A stretch of DNA of 24,958 bases, from the NCBI GenBank assembly GCA_012961365.1, contig DTZN01000313.1:1-24958 (forward strand), read 5' to 3'. The notes under the pieces are model-generated. The model was given only the letters and a program-made list of their open reading frames with translations. It ran no database searches and had not been told where the DNA came from. This document shows, piece after piece, positions 22,326 through 24,958 of the stretch (position 1 is its first letter; each line of letters opens with the position of its first letter). Both the position numbers and the translations under genes were made by a program. This stretch comes from Hydrogenothermaceae bacterium. GTDB lineage: Bacteria; Aquificota; Aquificia; Aquificales; Hydrogenothermaceae.

Positions 22326-24746
22326 TTATTTCCAGCCTTTTAATACAATTTCTTGAGCTTTTTTGTATGGATACTTCTTAACTAAATCCTTAACTGAAAG
22401 TTTTTCATCACCTTCTCTCATGAAGTGAATGAGGACAACTGATGCCCAGTAATCATTTTCATACTCTGTTCCTACCAGTTGAACTGGAACACCTTTTTCA
22501 TTAACGGTATGACAAGCTGCACATGTTACAGGTCCAGTGTAGCTACCATCAGGAGAGAACTGTAATGCTTGTTGATGTGTTGTTAAATCAACTGTTCTAT
22601 CATCTCCTTCATATCTTACTGGATACAATCCATGTGGAGATTCATGACAAGATTGGCAAGCTATAGAACCATGGGCTTTTGAGTATCTGTATAAAGAATA
22701 TTTATTTTTTTGGTCTATTGGGAAGTATTTTCCACCTTCACTTTCAACAAATGGTGCAAGGTGACAGTTTGAACAGTGTGGTTCTGCAGGTGCTAACCAC
22801 CAATCTTTACCTGCTGATGCTGCATCATAAGGAACAAGGTCTCCTTCTTTAGCATTCCAAGGAAGTAGTGTTGGTTTTCCATCTTTTTTGGCCAGTTTTA
22901 CAAGAGTAGCGCCTTTGTGTTTTCCATAAAAGTCATAAATGGGATTGCTATCTTTAGTTATTCTTGGGTCAGCCATTTGTTTGAATTTTTCAATATCTCC
23001 ACCAGCTACAACTTTTATAACTTCTTCTATAGATTTATTCCTTAAAGTTTTTCCTTCTTGGGTTACAACATTTACAAGGTCATCGTATTTGTAGAGCTCT
23101 TGAGTTAACTGGTTATGACAGTTTGTGCAAGTTAAACCTCTTATTTTGCTAATTGGCTCATCGTTTTCATCTTTTAAACTTACATTTTTTAAGTACCATT
23201 TTCCTATTTCATTTAAGAAAAATGGAGGTTCTACGTATGGATTAGAGTGGGCATCTCTTCTTAGATAACATCCTCCTCCTGCTGTTCTTTGGTCTCCATC
23301 TGCAAATCTATTATTACCATTAGAATCTATAATCTGGTATGGATTAGTATCAAAATCATTCATATCTGGATTTTGCCAGTGTGTTGGATGGCAAGCTTGA
23401 CAGGTAACAGTTCTTCCAGCTTTATCATTCATATTTGCTAAGTAAACAGCATGAGTTCTATGTATAGCTTCTGTTAAAGTAGGACCTGGTTTTGTCTTGT
23501 ATCCAGATGCCCCAGGTCTTGGATTTTGAAGAACACCTTGGACATTATCACCATGACAATCTGCACAGTGAACAGAGCCTACAGAACCTAGTCTGTTTCC
23601 TGATGCATTAGGATTATATTCTCTTAAAAAGTTAGTTCCATGTCTTTTATCGTGTAATTCAAGTATGTTAATGGAACCTGATGAAAGTCTTGCCATATAT
23701 TCTGATATATCAGGATAGTTTTTCTTCCAATACTCATATTCTTTATCAAATAATGTTAAACCTTCCTGCCTTGATATTTTAGCTGCAATTCCATCACCAG
23801 AGTGACAGTTTGCACAGTTAGGAATATCAACAGGGTTTGTTCCAAAAAACTCAATAATTTTCCCATCTACCATTATAGGTTTACCATTTTTATCGTGAAG
23901 TTGAACCATCGAATATTGGTAAGGTTGAAAATCTCTAGGAGTTATGCTTCTTATAGTTCCTTTTCTTCTGCTATCGTTAAATGCTGTTAATGGAAGCCCT
24001 AATGCATCCCAAACATGTGAAGCTGTTAACTTTAATGGGACATGTGGAACTAAAGCAGTAACTGCCTTTTGAGGTTCTGTAAATACTATATTTCCACCTT
24101 CGGCTCCTGCATAATCCATATACCCACCTGCTAGAGGTTTACCTGAAGGACCTGCATCAATAGGGACAGGTATTTCTTTACCTACATGTAATCTATCTTC
24201 CTTTTTCCAGTTTTTTGGAACGGTTCCTTCTAAATCTTTATAGATAAATAGGTGTGTCCATACATAATTTGCCATATTATCATTTGGGTCTTGGATATCC
24301 CCATCTCCATTTGCATCTTTAGGGACAGACCAATATTTCATCTTGTTTCCTTCTGAATAGCTATTGTCCTTTACATAATAGTAAAGTTTAACATTATCAG
24401 AAGGGGTCAACATTTTAGGGAGTTTTCCATCTCTTCCAGCTTTAAAAGCCTGAGCTTGAATGGAGTTATACGGTGGAATTACACAGCAGTAAGAGATATC
24501 AAATCCAACACAGTGCATTCCAAGTTCATAGTTTATAAAGATATTGTAAGGATTTTTTGGTTGGAATGCTTTAATTTTTTTACTACTAAACCATCCACCA
24601 ACTTTAACTTCTGTTTGTTCAAGAAGGTTTAGTTCAAAAGGTGGATTTGTATCATAAGGTGCTTTTTGGGCTAATGCACCTGTTGATAAGATTGCAGAAG
24701 CTAAAAACCCTGCTGAAAAAACCCGTAGCCGATGTTTTGTAGCCAT
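22326..24746 (-). CDS. Seven-heme c-type cytochrome with uncharacterised N-terminal domain
   Basis: An 806-residue exported protein: signal peptide ending near residue 26 (STGALA-QKAPYD), then seven CxxCH heme-c sites at 311, 394, 449, 540, 658, 697 and 742. Before the hemes is a 280-residue region with Cys79 (ELGMHCVGFD) and Cys87/Cys88 (SYCCVIPPYNSIQAQ); similar LGMHC...PPYN segments occur in uncharacterised proteins of other bacteria. Asp/Asn/Gly loops (DANGDGDIQD at 144-153, DSNGNNRFADGD at 474-485) look like calcium-binding sites. Cys493 is outside any heme motif. It probably carries periplasmic electrons, perhaps as a reductase; no known enzyme is recognised. AGGAGGG precedes the ATG, with a strong promoter and terminator, so it is probably monocistronic. 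Confidence 0.9.
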   Translation of the reverse strand: MATKHRLRVFSAGFLASAILSTGALAQKAPYDTNPPFELNLLEQTEVKVGGWFSSKKIKAFQPKNPYNIFINYELGMHCVGFDISYCCVIPPYNSIQAQAFKAGRDGKLPKMLTPSDNVKLYYYVKDNSYSEGNKMKYWSVPKDANGDGDIQDPNDNMANYVWTHLFIYKDLEGTVPKNWKKEDRLHVGKEIPVPIDAGPSGKPLAGGYMDYAGAEGGNIVFTEPQKAVTALVPHVPLKLTASHVWDALGLPLTAFNDSRRKGTIRSITPRDFQPYQYSMVQLHDKNGKPIMVDGKIIEFFGTNPVDIPNCANCHSGDGIAAKISRQEGLTLFDKEYEYWKKNYPDISEYMARLSSGSINILELHDKRHGTNFLREYNPNASGNRLGSVGSVHCADCHGDNVQGVLQNPRPGASGYKTKPGPTLTEAIHRTHAVYLANMNDKAGRTVTCQACHPTHWQNPDMNDFDTNPYQIIDSNGNNRFADGDQRTAGGGCYLRRDAHSNPYVEPPFFLNEIGKWYLKNVSLKDENDEPISKIRGLTCTNCHNQLTQELYKYDDLVNVVTQEGKTLRNKSIEEVIKVVAGGDIEKFKQMADPRITKDSNPIYDFYGKHKGATLVKLAKKDGKPTLLPWNAKEGDLVPYDAASAGKDWWLAPAEPHCSNCHLAPFVESEGGKYFPIDQKNKYSLYRYSKAHGSIACQSCHESPHGLYPVRYEGDDRTVDLTTHQQALQFSPDGSYTGPVTCAACHTVNEKGVPVQLVGTEYENDYWASVVLIHFMREGDEKLSVKDLVKKYPYKKAQEIVLKGWK

Positions 24747-24827
24747 ATCACTACCCTCCTAAGTTAATGCTTATTAACAATCTTCTTATATTCTAACATT
24801 TATTTAATATTAACTTCTTTTATAGAA

Positions 24828-24856
24828 AATATATCAAAAGCCCAAATCATAGTCAA
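24828..24856 (-). promoter_or_regulatory. Strong candidate sigma-70 promoter for the cytochrome gene
   Basis: On the minus strand TTGACT (24851-24856) and TATATT (24828-24833) are spaced by exactly 17 bases. The -10 is about 81 bases upstream of the ATG, leaving an AT-rich untranslated leader in which I see no clear structure. Confidence 0.7.
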
Positions 24857-24924
24857 TACAAAAAATATATTTTCATTTTTTTACATTTAATTATAGAAAT
24901 AAACAATAAAAACGACACTAACTT

Positions 24925-24947
24925 TTAATATATTCTTAATATATTCT
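24925..24947. repeat. 11-bp direct repeat upstream of the cytochrome promoter
   Basis: TTAATATATTC occurs twice with an exact 11-base period (24925-24935 and 24936-24946), about 69 bases upstream of the -35 box. Direct repeats with this one-helical-turn period are typical binding sites of OmpR/PhoB-type response regulators, but the sequence is pure AT apart from one base, so chance is possible. The window ends 11 bases later. Confidence 0.45.
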
Positions 24948-24958
24948 TTAAACTAAAA

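Noticed and set aside
1..24958. tRNA/rRNA genes, CRISPR arrays, insertion sequences or a defence system
   Set aside because: No cloverleaf-like segments, spaced repeat arrays, transposase motifs or terminal inverted repeats were seen; the window is almost fully occupied by recognisable chromosomal genes.

Overview
The window is an AT-rich, densely packed chromosomal segment, most likely from a thermophilic member of the Aquificota (Hydrogenothermaceae, Sulfurihydrogenibium-like). That placement is inferred from gene content and base composition: a stand-alone MnmC2 tRNA methyltransferase without its oxidase partner, the archaeal-type 3-dehydroquinate synthase II, flavin-dependent ThyX, a dnaJ-hspR pair, a multiheme cytochrome c, low GC and frequent TTG starts. 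No rRNA, tRNA, insertion sequence or CRISPR array was seen, and no gene-free stretch exceeds 300 bases. The longest gaps are 131, 172, 157 and 212 bases, and each is described in its promoter and repeat entries.

Layout. Positions 1-4760 (minus strand) form a tight operon: M16 peptidase, thyX, a dapF-like gene, hisS, then a gene cut by the window edge. Positions 4892-7770 (plus) form a second operon: DUF3817 membrane protein, gpmA, tpiA, secG, and a beta-hydroxyacid dehydrogenase. A small membrane protein converges on its end. Positions 8051-13901 (minus) are a complete tripartite RND efflux operon (tolC-like, membrane fusion protein, RND pump) behind its own promoter and a 9-bp-arm palindrome. 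Positions 14074-20101 (minus) run dnaJ, hspR, an unknown 140-aa protein, a UbiE/MenG-like methyltransferase, 3-dehydroquinate synthase II, an MCE-domain lipid-transport protein and a Crp/Fnr-type regulator, with short gaps. A near-consensus promoter precedes dnaJ. A PLP aminotransferase diverges from it at 20259. mnmC2 converges on that aminotransferase, and a seven-heme cytochrome c with a strong terminator and promoter fills 22326-24746.

Points that stand out. The DapF homologue has serine at both catalytic cysteine positions while its substrate-binding motifs are kept. The MCE protein carries a 43-residue helical repeat and ends in what looks like an outer-membrane beta-barrel, which would let one polypeptide span the periplasm. 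The seven-heme cytochrome carries an uncharacterised N-terminal domain with three cysteines. ThyX has Thr for the third residue of its RHR signature and a long insertion. Most other genes are ordinary housekeeping functions. No obvious multi-gene defence or mobile system is visible; the best candidates for undescribed biology are these variant proteins.
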